The notes beneath the pieces were generated by a model, which was given only the letters and a program-made list of their open reading frames with translations, did no database searches and was not told the origin of the DNA. This document shows positions 44,962 through 56,710 of a DNA stretch of 64,000 bases, in pieces; the first letter of the stretch is position 1; every line of letters begins with the position of its first letter. Position numbers and translations under genes: made by a program. This DNA comes from Pseudorhodoferax sp. Leaf265 (GTDB lineage: Bacteria; Pseudomonadota; Gammaproteobacteria; Burkholderiales; Burkholderiaceae_C), in NCBI RefSeq assembly GCF_001422365.1, contig NZ_LMMT01000001.1, positions 125,193 through 189,192 of the forward strand. The letters run 5' to 3'.

Positions 44962-46101
44962 ATGAAATCCATCCTCTCCTTCTCGCTGGCCGTGCTGGCC
45001 GCCGCCACCATCACGGCCTGTGGCACCCAGGCACCGGTCGCCACGCAGAACGCGCCCTACCAGGCCGTGCAGGCCGCGCAGATCCGGCGCGCGGCCGTTG
45101 CGCCCTCGCTCTACGAACTGGCCTACTCGGCCCGCCAGAACGCCGTGTTCGTGGCCTCCTCGGGCGGCTTCGGCGATGGCGCCGGCCCGAGCAAGGTGCT
45201 GCGCCTGGACCCCAGGACGCTGGCCGTGCAGGCCGAGATCGCGCTGCCGCTGCGCGGCTTCGGCGTGGTGCTGGACGACACGGCCCACCGGCTCTACGTG
45301 GGCAACACCACCGAGGGCTCGGTCACCGTGGTCGACACCGCCAGCAACCAGGTCGTCAAGACCGTGGCGCTGATGGACAAGGTCCAGGGCGCGGACGGCA
45401 AGCAGAAGTTCCCGCACCACTTGCGCGAGCTCGTGCTCGACCCGGCCAACGGCCGCCTGTACGCGCCGGGCCTCTCCTCTGACGGCAGCGCGCTGTACGT
45501 GATGAACACGCGCACGCTGGCGCTGGAGAAGGTCGTTCCGGGCCTGGGCGCCGTGGCCACCGGCATCGCGCTGGACGCCGCCGACAACCGCCTGTTCGTC
45601 TCCAACCTGCGCGGCGGCCTGGTCGAGATCGACACGCGCACCCTGGCCATCGCCAAGCGCCACACTCCGGGCGCCGACCAGGTCCTGAACCTGGCCTATG
45701 ACGCGCAGGCCAAGCGCCTGTACGGCACCGACCAGGGCCTGGCCAGCATCAGCGAACGCCGCCAGAAGGCCGAGCCCGGCTTCGTGCCCACGCCGGGCAA
45801 CCGCGTCGTCGTGCTCGATGCGGCCACGGCGCGCATCACGGCCAGCCTGCCCACCGGCGAGGGCCCGATCGCGCCGCTGCTGGACGCCCCCCGCCAGCGC
45901 CTGTACGTGACCAACCGCGGCGGCGGCAGCATCAGCGTGTTCGACACCGCCAGCCAGAAGCTGCTGCAGACCATCGCTCTGCCCTCGCACCCGAACAGCC
46001 TGGCGCTGGACGGCCGCAACAACGTGCTCTACGTGACCGTCAAGAACGGCCGCAACGACGCCAAGGGCAGCCATGAGAGCGTGGTGCGCATAGGGCTCTG
46101 A
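44962..46101 (+). CDS. YncE-like beta-propeller lipoprotein
   Basis: The 379-residue product has a lipoprotein signal (lipobox ITAC) and a seven-bladed propeller of YVTN-type repeats: LYVGNTTEGSVTVVDTASNQV, LFVSNLRGGLVEIDTRTL, LYVTNRGGGSISVFDTAS. Related YncE proteins are iron-regulated and periplasmic in enterobacteria, with no settled function. Position in the iron operon, 23 bp after the DUF2271 gene and with its stop overlapping the PepSY start (TGATG), fits an accessory role in ferric ligand handling. Confidence 0.87.
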   Translation: MKSILSFSLAVLAAATITACGTQAPVATQNAPYQAVQAAQIRRAAVAPSLYELAYSARQNAVFVASSGGFGDGAGPSKVLRLDPRTLAVQAEIALPLRGFGVVLDDTAHRLYVGNTTEGSVTVVDTASNQVVKTVALMDKVQGADGKQKFPHHLRELVLDPANGRLYAPGLSSDGSALYVMNTRTLALEKVVPGLGAVATGIALDAADNRLFVSNLRGGLVEIDTRTLAIAKRHTPGADQVLNLAYDAQAKRLYGTDQGLASISERRQKAEPGFVPTPGNRVVVLDAATARITASLPTGEGPIAPLLDAPRQRLYVTNRGGGSISVFDTASQKLLQTIALPSHPNSLALDGRNNVLYVTVKNGRNDAKGSHESVVRIGL

Positions 46102-46706
46102 TGCGCGCGTTCTGGCTGCGCCAGCTGCACAGCTGGCACTGGATCTCCGCCGCGCTGAGCCTGGCCGGCATGCTGCTGTTCGCCGTGACGGGCCTCACGC
46201 TCAACCACGCGGGCAGTCTGTCGGCCAGGCCCAGCCAGGAGGAGCGCCAGGCCGCAGTGCCAGCGCGGCTGCAGGCCGCGCTGCAGACGCTGCCCGATGG
46301 CGGCGACCAGCCGGTGCCGCCGGCCCTGGCGCGCTGGGCCGCCGAGGCCTTCGCCATCGATATCGCCGAGCTCGCGGCCGAGGTCGATGCCGACGAGGTC
46401 TTCGTCACCGTGCCCCGCCCCGGCGGCGAAGGCGCGCTGCGCCTGGACCGCGCCACGGCCAGCGCCAGCTACACCGTCACCAGCCGCGGCTGGGTGGCCT
46501 ACTTCAACGACCTGCACAAGGGCCGCCACGCGGGCCGGGTCTGGTCCTGGTTCATCGATGGCATGGCGGCCAGCTGCATCGTGTTCACGCTGACGGGCTT
46601 CGCGCTGCTCTGGATGCATGGGCGTGCCCGCCCGTTCACCTGGCCGCTGGCCGGGCTGAGCCTGCTGGCCCCGGTGCTGATTGCGCTGCTGTTCGTGCAT
46701 GGCTGA
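46101..46706 (+). CDS. PepSY-domain membrane protein (electron-transfer type)
   Basis: The 201-residue protein has a first helix after HSWHWISAALSLAGMLLFAVTGLTLNH, a periplasmic PepSY domain (about 40-135), then two helices (ASCIVFTLTGFALLWMHG, WPLAGLSLLAPVLIALLF). Histidines flanking the helices are placed as in PepSY-TM heme-binding proteins such as PiuB. It likely carries electrons across the inner membrane from the cytoplasmic reductase to the flavinylated DUF2271 protein. It overlaps both neighbours by a few bases. Confidence 0.82.
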   Translation: MRAFWLRQLHSWHWISAALSLAGMLLFAVTGLTLNHAGSLSARPSQEERQAAVPARLQAALQTLPDGGDQPVPPALARWAAEAFAIDIAELAAEVDADEVFVTVPRPGGEGALRLDRATASASYTVTSRGWVAYFNDLHKGRHAGRVWSWFIDGMAASCIVFTLTGFALLWMHGRARPFTWPLAGLSLLAPVLIALLFVHG

Positions 46707-47703
46707 GACCGTCTTCTTGCCGGCCGAGACCGATGCAGGCCTGCCAGCCGTTCCCGCACCGGGCTGGCCCTTGCACCGCCTGGCCGGCACCAGCATGGGC
46801 ACGCACTGGTCGGTACAGGCCTATGCGCCCCCGGGTGTGGGCGCCGCGCACCTGCACGCCGCCACCGTGCGCGAGCTCGACCACGCGATCGCGCTGTTCA
46901 GCACCTGGCACGCGCACAGCGAGGTGGCCCGCTGCAACGCCGCACCGGCCGGCCGCTGGCGCTTCTCGCCCGCGTGCTGGGCGCTGGTGGCCGACAGCCT
47001 GGCCTGGGCCGAGGCCAGCGGCGGCGCGGTCGATCCCACGCTCGGTGCGCTGGTGGACCTGTGGGGCTTCGGCCCCGGTGGGCCACGCCCCGCGCACGCC
47101 CCGCTGCCCACCCAGAACGAGATCGCCACCGCGCTGCAGGCCAGCGGCTGGCAGCGCGTGCGGGCCGATGCCGCGCAGCGCACGCTGCACAAGCCGGCCG
47201 GCCTGCGGCTGGATTTCAGCGGCATCGCCAAGGGCTGGGCCGTGGACCGGGTCTCGGCCCGACTCGAGCGCGAGGGCGCGCGCGCCCACCTCGTGGAGAT
47301 CGGTGGCGAGCTCAAGGCGCGCGGCCTCAAGCCCGACCTGCAGCCCTGGTGGGTGGCACTGGAAGACGGCCCGCGCAGCCTGCTCGCGCTGGTCGACATG
47401 GCCGTGGCCACCTCGGGCGACGCCCAGCGCCACTTCGTGCACGGCGGCCGGCGCTATGCCCACACCATCGATGGCCGCACCGGTTGGCCTGTGGCGCATG
47501 GCACCGCGGCCGTCACCGTGCTGCATGCCGATGCGGCGCAGGCCGACGCGCAGGCCACGGCACTGACCGTGCTGGCGCCAGCCGAGGCGTTGGCCCGGGC
47601 CGAGCGGCAAGGCCTGGCTGTACTGGTCACGCAGCGCAGCGACGACGGGCTGCAGCAGCGCATGAGCAGCGCCATGGCCGCCATGCTGGAGAGCGGCGCA
47701 TGA
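46699..47703 (+). CDS. apbE: ApbE, FAD:protein FMN transferase
   Basis: The 334-residue protein has LAGTSMGTHWSV at the start of the domain, AVDPTLGALVDLWGFG, LRLDFSGIAKGWAVDRV, and the Mg/FAD site ATSGDAQRHFVHG with HTIDGRTGWPV. It attaches FMN to a Thr/Ser in target proteins; the target here is probably the DUF2271 protein encoded two genes earlier. No export signal is visible, unlike most ApbE proteins. The start overlaps the PepSY stop by 8 bp. Confidence 0.92.
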   Translation: MAETVFLPAETDAGLPAVPAPGWPLHRLAGTSMGTHWSVQAYAPPGVGAAHLHAATVRELDHAIALFSTWHAHSEVARCNAAPAGRWRFSPACWALVADSLAWAEASGGAVDPTLGALVDLWGFGPGGPRPAHAPLPTQNEIATALQASGWQRVRADAAQRTLHKPAGLRLDFSGIAKGWAVDRVSARLEREGARAHLVEIGGELKARGLKPDLQPWWVALEDGPRSLLALVDMAVATSGDAQRHFVHGGRRYAHTIDGRTGWPVAHGTAAVTVLHADAAQADAQATALTVLAPAEALARAERQGLAVLVTQRSDDGLQQRMSSAMAAMLESGA

Positions 47704-47776
47704 GCGCAGCGCCGGGCCGCCCAAAGCAGGCTCGCTCCCCCTCGGGGGGACAGGCCGCAGGCCGAAGGGGGTTCCA
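47701..47776 (+). repeat. Stop-codon-linked spacer repeat, copy B (long form)
   Basis: The 76 bp fill the gap between the apbE stop and the GTG start of the reductase. It begins at TGA and contains CGCCGGGCCGCCC as in copies A and C. Further on it has CCCCC/GGGGG and GGCC/GGCC hairpins (from about 47737), so it is a longer relative of the same spacer element. Confidence 0.6.
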
Positions 47777-49135
47777 GTGACGGCCGACCCGGCACGCTGG
47801 GCCTGGGCCTTCCTGGCCTGCAGCGCCTGGCTGTGCCTGCTGCTCCGGCCGCTGCGCCGGCAGTGGCGGGCCTGGCGCAGCACGCGGGTCCTGCCGGACG
47901 AGGCGCCACTGCTGATCGCCCACGCCAGCCAGAGCGGCTTCGGCGCGCAGCTGGCCGAAGACCTCGCCCGCACGCTGGCTGCGCACGGCTGCCCGGCCCA
48001 GGCCCGGCCGCTGCAGCGCATCCGCGCCGAAGACCTCGCCGCGGCCGAACGCATGCTGTTCATCGCCAGCACCACGGGCGCGGGCGACGCACCCGACAAC
48101 GCGGGCGCCTTCGTCACGCGCGTGATGCAAGGCACGCGCCGGCTGCAGCGGTTGCAGTACGGTCTGCTGGCGCTGGGCGACAGCAGCTACGCCGACTTTT
48201 GCCGCTTCGGCCGCGAGCTCGACGCCTGGCTGCGCGCCGCGGGCGCCACGCCGGCCTTCGCGCGCGTCGAGGCCGATGGCGGCAACGCTGCCGCGCTGAC
48301 CAGCTGGGGGCAGGCCGTCGCGCGGTTCACGGGCTGCAGCCTGGGCATCGCAGCCACCGCGTCGGCCACCCAGCGCTGGGCGCTTGCGCAGCGCAGCGTG
48401 CTCAACCCCGGCAGCCCTGGCGCGCCGATCCACCGCATCGTGCTGCAGCCGCTGGACCCGGCCCCGCACTGGCAGGCCGGCGACATCGCCCGCATCCACG
48501 TGCCCGGCCAGACCGCCGCCTGGCGCGACTACACGCTGGCCTCGCTGCCGCACGAAGAACAGATCCAGCTGCTCGTGCGCGAAGCCCGGCGGGCCGACGG
48601 CCAGCGCGGCCTGGGCTCGGGCTGGCTGGGCCATGGCCTGGCCATCGGCGGCGCGGTCCGCGTGCAGATCCGCCGCAACAGCGGCTTCCATGGCCCCGAC
48701 GCGGCCACGCCGCTGGTGCTGGTCGGCAGCGGCACGGGCCTGGCCGGCCTGGCCGTGCACCTCAAGGAACGCGAACGCGCGCAGCAGGCCAGCCGGGCCA
48801 TCGGCCCGGCCTGGCTGCTGTTCGGCGAGCGCACGCGCCGCTGCGACGCGCTGTGCGATGGGGCGCTGCAGGCCTGGCTGGCCAGCGGCGTGCTGCAGCG
48901 GCTGGACCGCGCCTTCTCGCGCGACGCCGATGCGCCGGCGCGCTACGTGCAGGACCTGCTGGGCCTGCACGGCGCCCTGCTGCGCGACTGGGTGGCGCGC
49001 GGCGCGGCCATCTACGTCTGCGGCCAGCGCGACGGCATGGCGCAGGGCGTGGACGCAGCCCTGCGCGCGCTGCTGGGCGATGCCGCGCTGGCGCAGCTGG
49101 CAGCGGACGGGCGCTACCGGCGTGACGTGTACTGA
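47777..49135 (+). CDS. Membrane-anchored flavodoxin / NAD(P)H reductase (sulfite reductase alpha-like)
   Basis: The 452-residue protein has an N-terminal membrane helix (about 8-25), a flavodoxin domain (LIAHASQSGFGAQLAEDLA, STTGAGDAPDN, LALGDSSYADFCRFG), and an FNR-type half with RDYTLASLPHE, LVLVGSGTGLAGLAVHL and CGQRDGMAQGV. It should oxidise NAD(P)H in the cytoplasm and deliver electrons via FAD/FMN to the PepSY protein. The GTG start follows the spacer repeat. It is the last gene of the iron operon. Confidence 0.87.
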   Translation: MTADPARWAWAFLACSAWLCLLLRPLRRQWRAWRSTRVLPDEAPLLIAHASQSGFGAQLAEDLARTLAAHGCPAQARPLQRIRAEDLAAAERMLFIASTTGAGDAPDNAGAFVTRVMQGTRRLQRLQYGLLALGDSSYADFCRFGRELDAWLRAAGATPAFARVEADGGNAAALTSWGQAVARFTGCSLGIAATASATQRWALAQRSVLNPGSPGAPIHRIVLQPLDPAPHWQAGDIARIHVPGQTAAWRDYTLASLPHEEQIQLLVREARRADGQRGLGSGWLGHGLAIGGAVRVQIRRNSGFHGPDAATPLVLVGSGTGLAGLAVHLKERERAQQASRAIGPAWLLFGERTRRCDALCDGALQAWLASGVLQRLDRAFSRDADAPARYVQDLLGLHGALLRDWVARGAAIYVCGQRDGMAQGVDAALRALLGDAALAQLAADGRYRRDVY

Positions 49136-49148
49136 AGCCTCGCCCCCG

Positions 49149-50069
49149 TCACATGCCCCAGAACCCGGGCCGCCCGTACTGCGCCTTCAGGAAGTCCAGC
49201 CACAACCGCACCCGCAGCGGCAGGTGCTTGCGCTGCGGGAACACGGCGTAGATGCCGTTGGGCGGCGCGGCGAATTCGTCGAGCACGGGCACCAGCAGGC
49301 CGGCGGCGATCTCGGCCTCCACCTCCCAGGTGCTGCGCCAGGCGATGCCGTAGCCGGCCAGGCACCAGTCGTGCAGCACCTGGCCGTCCGAGCAATCCAG
49401 CGGGCCGCCGGGCTTGAGGTGCACCACCTCGTGCGTGCCGCCCGCCCCTGGCATCGCGAAGGCCCAGCCGCGCGTCTGCGAGGCGTCGCTGGACAGGGTC
49501 AGGCAGGCGAAGCGCGGCAGGTCCGAAGGATGGCGCGGCGTGCCGTGGCGGCGCAGGAACTCCTTGGTCGCCACGCAGCGGCGCCGGTTGTCGGCCAGCC
49601 GCAGGCTCACCAGCGAGGAGTCGGGCAGGTCGCCCACGCGCACGGCGCAGTCGAAGCTCTCGCCGGTCAGGTCGACCAGGCGGTCGCTGAGGTTCAGCGA
49701 GATCGTCACCTCAGGGTGCAACTCGTGGAAGCGCGGCACCAGGGGCGCCACATGGCGGCGGCCGAAGCCGGCCGGCGCCGTCACGCGCAGGTGGCCGCTG
49801 GCCTTGACACCGCCGGCGCCCACGCTGGCCTCGGCATTGGCCAGTTCGACCAGCAGGCGCTGGCAATCCTCCAGGAAGGCCGTGCCCTCGTAGGTCAGCG
49901 TGATGCGCCGCGTGGTGCGCACCAGCAGGCGCACGCCCAGCCGCCCTTCCAGCGCATCGAGCCGGCGTCCCATGACGGCCGGTGCCACGCCCTCGGCCTT
50001 GGCCGCCGCCGTCAGGCTGCCGCGCGTGGCCACGGAGACGAAGGACTCCAGCTGTTTCAGTCTGTCCAT
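49149..50069 (-). CDS. LysR-family transcriptional regulator
   Basis: The 306-residue LysR protein belongs to the CrgA/DhcR-like subgroup: HTH MDRLKQLESFVSVATRGSLT, then VRTTRRITLTYEGTAFLEDC and SDRLVDLTGESFDCAVRVG, diagnostic of that group. Function is unknown. It converges on the iron-operon reductase and diverges from the stressosome operon, so it could control the latter. Confidence 0.9.
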   Translation of the reverse strand: MDRLKQLESFVSVATRGSLTAAAKAEGVAPAVMGRRLDALEGRLGVRLLVRTTRRITLTYEGTAFLEDCQRLLVELANAEASVGAGGVKASGHLRVTAPAGFGRRHVAPLVPRFHELHPEVTISLNLSDRLVDLTGESFDCAVRVGDLPDSSLVSLRLADNRRRCVATKEFLRRHGTPRHPSDLPRFACLTLSSDASQTRGWAFAMPGAGGTHEVVHLKPGGPLDCSDGQVLHDWCLAGYGIAWRSTWEVEAEIAAGLLVPVLDEFAAPPNGIYAVFPQRKHLPLRVRLWLDFLKAQYGRPGFWGM

Positions 50070-50113
50070 CGCCGGATTATCGAAGGCGCTGCGCGCGACC
50101 GAATCCGTGCGTC

Positions 50114-50129
50114 TGGCGCATCATTTGCA
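50114..50129 (+). promoter_or_regulatory. Candidate sigma-54 (-24/-12) promoter upstream of the stressosome operon
   Basis: TGGCGCATCATTTGCA matches the consensus TGGCACRNNNNTTGCW with one mismatch. The GG and GC pairs are exactly 10 bp apart. The expected start is about 50140, leaving a roughly 65-nt leader before the GTG at 50205. The segment 50121-50170 is strikingly AT-rich for this chromosome, as expected near a promoter. The rpoN gene is in this window. Confidence 0.55.
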
Positions 50130-50204
50130 CCTTAAATCGAACATATTTCCATTGAAATTATGTGTTAATCTGCAACAACGATTCCATTCCTGCAGAGGTC
50201 GAAC

Positions 50205-51107
50205 GTGCAGACAGACATTCGCGACATGACGGTGGACGGCTTGCTCCAGATGCACGATCTGGTGTCCGAAGACCTCGCGGCGGTGCGCAAGCTGGGTGCC
50301 TGCGTGCTGCCCCGGCTCAACGAGTACGGCGAGCTCTTCTACCGCTGGATCGCCGACCTGCCCGAGTACCAGATCGTCTTCACGAGCCCGGAGATCACGG
50401 CCCACGCGCGTGCTGAACAGCTGCAGTACTGGCGCCGCACCTTCGCCGCCGAGGTGGACGACCGCTACGTGGCCGAGCGCCGCCACGTGGGCGCCACGCA
50501 CGCGCGCATCGGGCTGTCGCTGCCAAGCTACTTCGCGGCCATGAACTACTCGTTCGTGCTGCTGACCAAGACGCTGTACGACGGCCAGCTCAGCAACGCC
50601 GACTACCTGGTGGCGCTGCAGGCGTTCACCAAGCTGATGCACTTCGACATCACGATCGTGGCCGACACCTATTCGCGCCTGATCAACGAGCGCATCGCCA
50701 AGCAGAGCCAGGCGCTGCTGGAGATGTCCACGCCGGTCACGCAGATCTGGGAAGACATCCTGATGCTGCCCGTGGTCGGCATCATCGATTCGCGCCGCGC
50801 GCAGGACCTGATGCTGACCGTGCTCAAGCGCATCAGCCAGACCCGCGCCAAGGTCTTCATCATGGACATCTCGGGCGTGGCCGTGGTCGATTCGGGCGTG
50901 GCCAACCACCTGATCAAGATCACCAAGTCCACCGGCCTCATGGGCTGCACCTCGCTGGTCTCGGGCATCTCGCCCGAGATCGCCCAGACCATGGTGAACC
51001 TGGGCTTCGACGTGAGCGAGATCTCCACCTCGGCCACGCTGCACGATGCGCTGGAGCGCGCGTTCCGGGTCATCGGCCGCACCGTGACCGAAATCTCGCG
51101 CACCTGA
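50205..51107 (+). CDS. rsbR: Globin-coupled RsbR stressosome sensor
   Basis: The 300-residue protein has an N-terminal sensor globin (about 10-165) with the probable heme-ligating His99 in THARIGLSLPSY, and a C-terminal STAS domain (about 176-295) with MDISGVAVVDSGVANHL and VSGISPEIAQTMVNLG. This is the RsbR architecture known from Vibrio stressosomes, where the heme senses oxygen. The positions equivalent to Bacillus Thr171 and Thr205 are Ser223 and Ser253. With RsbS it should form the icosahedral stressosome core. GTG start with GAGG upstream. Confidence 0.88.
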   Translation: MQTDIRDMTVDGLLQMHDLVSEDLAAVRKLGACVLPRLNEYGELFYRWIADLPEYQIVFTSPEITAHARAEQLQYWRRTFAAEVDDRYVAERRHVGATHARIGLSLPSYFAAMNYSFVLLTKTLYDGQLSNADYLVALQAFTKLMHFDITIVADTYSRLINERIAKQSQALLEMSTPVTQIWEDILMLPVVGIIDSRRAQDLMLTVLKRISQTRAKVFIMDISGVAVVDSGVANHLIKITKSTGLMGCTSLVSGISPEIAQTMVNLGFDVSEISTSATLHDALERAFRVIGRTVTEISRT

Positions 51108-51117
51108 GCGCCCCGCC

Positions 51118-51483
51118 ATGGATCCGGTCGAGGAGACGCGCGTCCCGGTCTCGATGATCGGCAAGGTCGTGTTCGCCTCGCTGCAGATCGACCCGCACCC
51201 GCAGCTGCTGGAATGGCTGCGCGAAGACCTGGCGCGCCGCGTGGTGCACAGCCGGGCCACGCGCGTGCTGCTGGACCTGTCGGGCCTGGTCACGCTGGAC
51301 GAGCACGAGTACGCCCACCTCGTCACCACGGCCAGCATGCTCAAGCTGCTGGGCGCCAGCACCGTGCTGGTGGGCATGCGTCCGGGGACCGTGGCCGCGC
51401 TGGCGGCGCTGGACGCCGACCTCTCGGCCGTGCCCGGCGCCTGCGACGTGGCGCAGGGCCTGGCCCTGAAGACCGGGGACTGA
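51118..51483 (+). CDS. rsbS: RsbS stressosome scaffold (STAS domain)
   Basis: The 121-residue single STAS domain has VPVSMIGKVVFASLQIDPH, the conserved LLDLSGLVTLDE strand with the likely phosphoacceptor Ser55, and LLGASTVLVGMRPGT. RsbS co-assembles with RsbR and holds the RsbT kinase until phosphorylated. It sits 10 bp after rsbR and 2 bp before the RsbT-RsbX gene. The residues after Asp61 (EHE instead of the usual SF/SY) deviate from Bacillus RsbS. Confidence 0.85.
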   Translation: MDPVEETRVPVSMIGKVVFASLQIDPHPQLLEWLREDLARRVVHSRATRVLLDLSGLVTLDEHEYAHLVTTASMLKLLGASTVLVGMRPGTVAALAALDADLSAVPGACDVAQGLALKTGD

Positions 51484-51485
51484 GC

Positions 51486-52558
51486 ATGCACGCGGACCAG
51501 GGCGTGCAGCGCCAGCGCATCCACATCGGGGGCGAGGCCGACGTCTACAACGCGGCCATGCTGGCCTACGCGCTGGTGCAGCAGGCCGGCGCGCGCACGC
51601 TGCTGGCCACCGAGGCGGCCACGGTGGTGTCCGAACTGGGCATGAACATCGTCAAGTACGCCGGCCGCGGCAGCGTGACCGTGAGCCTGCAAGCCAGCCC
51701 GCGCGCCTACGTGGAGGTGCAGGCGGAAGACCGCGGCCCCGGCATCGCCGACCTGGCGCTGGCGCTGACCGAGAGCTACAGCAGCCGCGGCACGCTGGGC
51801 CTGGGCCTGCCCGGCGTGCGGCGCATGTCCGACCAGTTCGACATCCGCTCGGACCCCGGTGCCGGCACCCGTGTGCGCGCGTTGCGTTGGCTGCAGGACG
51901 CCCCGGCGCGCGCATTCGACCGCATCGACGCCGCGCCGCGCAGCGCAGACGCGCCCCTGCAACCCGCCGGCACGCCGCCGGGCTGGCAGTACGGCCAGGC
52001 CCGCCGCCCCTGCTACGGCGAGGTCGTCAGCGGTGATGGCTGCATGCTCCAGGCCGTGCAGCACGGCACCGTGGCCGGCATCCTGGACGTGCTGGGCCAC
52101 GGCGCCGAGGCCGCCCGGCTGGCGCGCCATTGCGAGCACTGGCTGACTGCCAATGCCCACGCCGACGTGGTCGGCCTGGCCGAGGGCCTGCACGCCGAAG
52201 TGCGCGGCAGCATCGGCCTGGCGCTGACCCTGGTCTTCGTGGATGCGCAGAGCCACCAGGCGACGGTGACCGGTGTCGGCAACACGCGGCTGTTCTGCCT
52301 GCGCGTGCCCGGGCTGCGCATCGATGCGCAGCCCGGCATCGTTGGCGGCAACAACATGCCGCGCCTGCGGCCCACGCGCGTCCAGATCACGCCGCAGGAC
52401 ACATTGCTGCTGGCCACGGACGGCATCGAGGAGCGGCTCACCGTCGAGCAATTGCTGCCGCTGCGCCGCCACGGCGTGCAGCACGTCGCGCAGCAGGTGC
52501 TGCGCGACCACGGCAAGGACCACGACGATGCGACCTGCATGGTGCTGCGATGCCCGCC

Positions 52559-52562
<4 letters not shown>
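51486..52562 (+). CDS. RsbT kinase - RsbX phosphatase fusion
   Basis: The 358-residue protein fuses two stressosome enzymes. Residues 1-136 are an RsbT-type serine kinase (N-box VVSELGMNIVKYA with Glu50/Asn54, DRGPGI, GTLGLGLPGVRRM). Residues 169-358 are a PP2C/SpoIIE-type phosphatase of RsbX type (EVVSGDG, LDVLGHGAEAA, LLATDGIEE, HDDATC). RsbT phosphorylates RsbS/RsbR on stress and RsbX resets them. In Bacillus and Vibrio these are separate genes. Anti-sigma-like HATPase-SpoIIE fusions are known in Proteobacteria. Its stop overlaps the kinase start (ATGA). Confidence 0.85.
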
Positions 52563-55654
<3,092 letters not shown>

Positions 55655-55660
55655 GCCGGA

Positions 55661-56641
55661 TCAGTCGGCCGTCGCGCCCGAGGCCTTCACGGCCACGCCC
55701 CACTTGGTGATCTCGCTGGCGATGAAGCGGTCGAATTCCGGGCCCGTGCTGGGCGCGGCCTCGGAGCCCCGGTCGCGCATGAACTTCACCATCGTCTCGC
55801 TGCGCAGGATATCCACCACCTCCTGGTTCAGCCGCGCCAGGATATCGGCCGGCGTGCCGTGCGGTGCCATCAGGCCCAGCCAACCCACGGCCTCGAAGTC
55901 CTTGAGCCCGGCCACACCGGCCTCGCGCACGGCCGGCACCTCGGGCAGCTGGCTGGAGCGCGTGGCCGAGGTCACGGCCAGCGGCACGGCGCGGCCGGCC
56001 TGGATGTTGGCCAGCGCGGCGGTGACCGAATCGACCATCAGCGGCACCTGGTTGCCCAGGAAGTCGGCCTGGGCCGGGCCGCTGCCGCGGTAGGGGATGT
56101 GGGTGATGAACACGCCGGCCTGGGCCTTGAGCATTTCGCCCGACAGGTGCTGCGAGCCGCCGATGCCGGCGCTGGCGTAGTTGAGCCGGCCCGGCGCGGC
56201 CTTGGCCTGATCCACCATCTGGCGCAGCGTCTTGATGCCCGAGGCCGGCGTGGCCAGGAACACCAGCGGAACCTTGGCGATCAGCGAGATGCCGACCAGG
56301 TCCTTGGCTGGGTCGTAGCCGAGCTTCTTGTACAGCGTCTGGTTCACGGCCATGGCGCTGCCCGCGATCAGCAGCGTGTAGCCGTCGGGCGTGGCGCGCG
56401 CCACCATCTCCGTGCCGATGTTGCTGCCCGCGCCCGCCTTGTTGTCCACCACGATGGGCTGACCCAGGCGTTTGCCGAGCTGCTCGGCCAGCGCGCGCGC
56501 AAAGATGTCGGAGGCCTGGCCCGGCGGGAACGGCACGACCAGGCGGATCGGCTTGTCGGGCCAGGCCGCGTGGGCCAGCGGCGCGAGCACGGACAGGGCC
56601 AGGCCGGCCAAGAGGCTGCGGCGCAGAAAGGGAACGCGCAT
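55661..56641 (-). CDS. Bug-family (TctC) periplasmic solute-binding protein
   Basis: The 326-residue product has a signal peptide (cleavage near APLAHAA) and Bug motifs [48 protein letters not shown]. Ligand is presumably an organic acid. It is an orphan receptor with no transporter membrane genes beside it. GGAG precedes the start. It converges on the hybrid kinase gene with 6 bp between stops. Confidence 0.9.
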   Translation of the reverse strand: MRVPFLRRSLLAGLALSVLAPLAHAAWPDKPIRLVVPFPPGQASDIFARALAEQLGKRLGQPIVVDNKAGAGSNIGTEMVARATPDGYTLLIAGSAMAVNQTLYKKLGYDPAKDLVGISLIAKVPLVFLATPASGIKTLRQMVDQAKAAPGRLNYASAGIGGSQHLSGEMLKAQAGVFITHIPYRGSGPAQADFLGNQVPLMVDSVTAALANIQAGRAVPLAVTSATRSSQLPEVPAVREAGVAGLKDFEAVGWLGLMAPHGTPADILARLNQEVVDILRSETMVKFMRDRGSEAAPSTGPEFDRFIASEITKWGVAVKASGATAD

Positions 56642-56662
56642 GGTGTGTGTCTCCAGAATCTC

Positions 56663-56697
56663 AAAGAAAAAGCGCAGGAGCGTCGCCGCTCCTGCGC
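56663..56697 (-). terminator. Intrinsic terminator after topB
   Basis: On the minus strand, an 11-bp perfect stem GCGCAGGAGCG/CGCTCCTGCGC (56672-56682, 56687-56697) is followed by TTTTTCTTT. It lies 14 bp after the topB stop. Confidence 0.92.
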
Positions 56698-56710
56698 CTT
56701 GGGTGGTGGC

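Noticed and set aside
49149-50069. Either LysR gene in the window as the PhcA output regulator of the phc-like operon.
   Set aside because: Both belong to other LysR subgroups by their HTH and effector sequences, and neither adjoins the phc genes.
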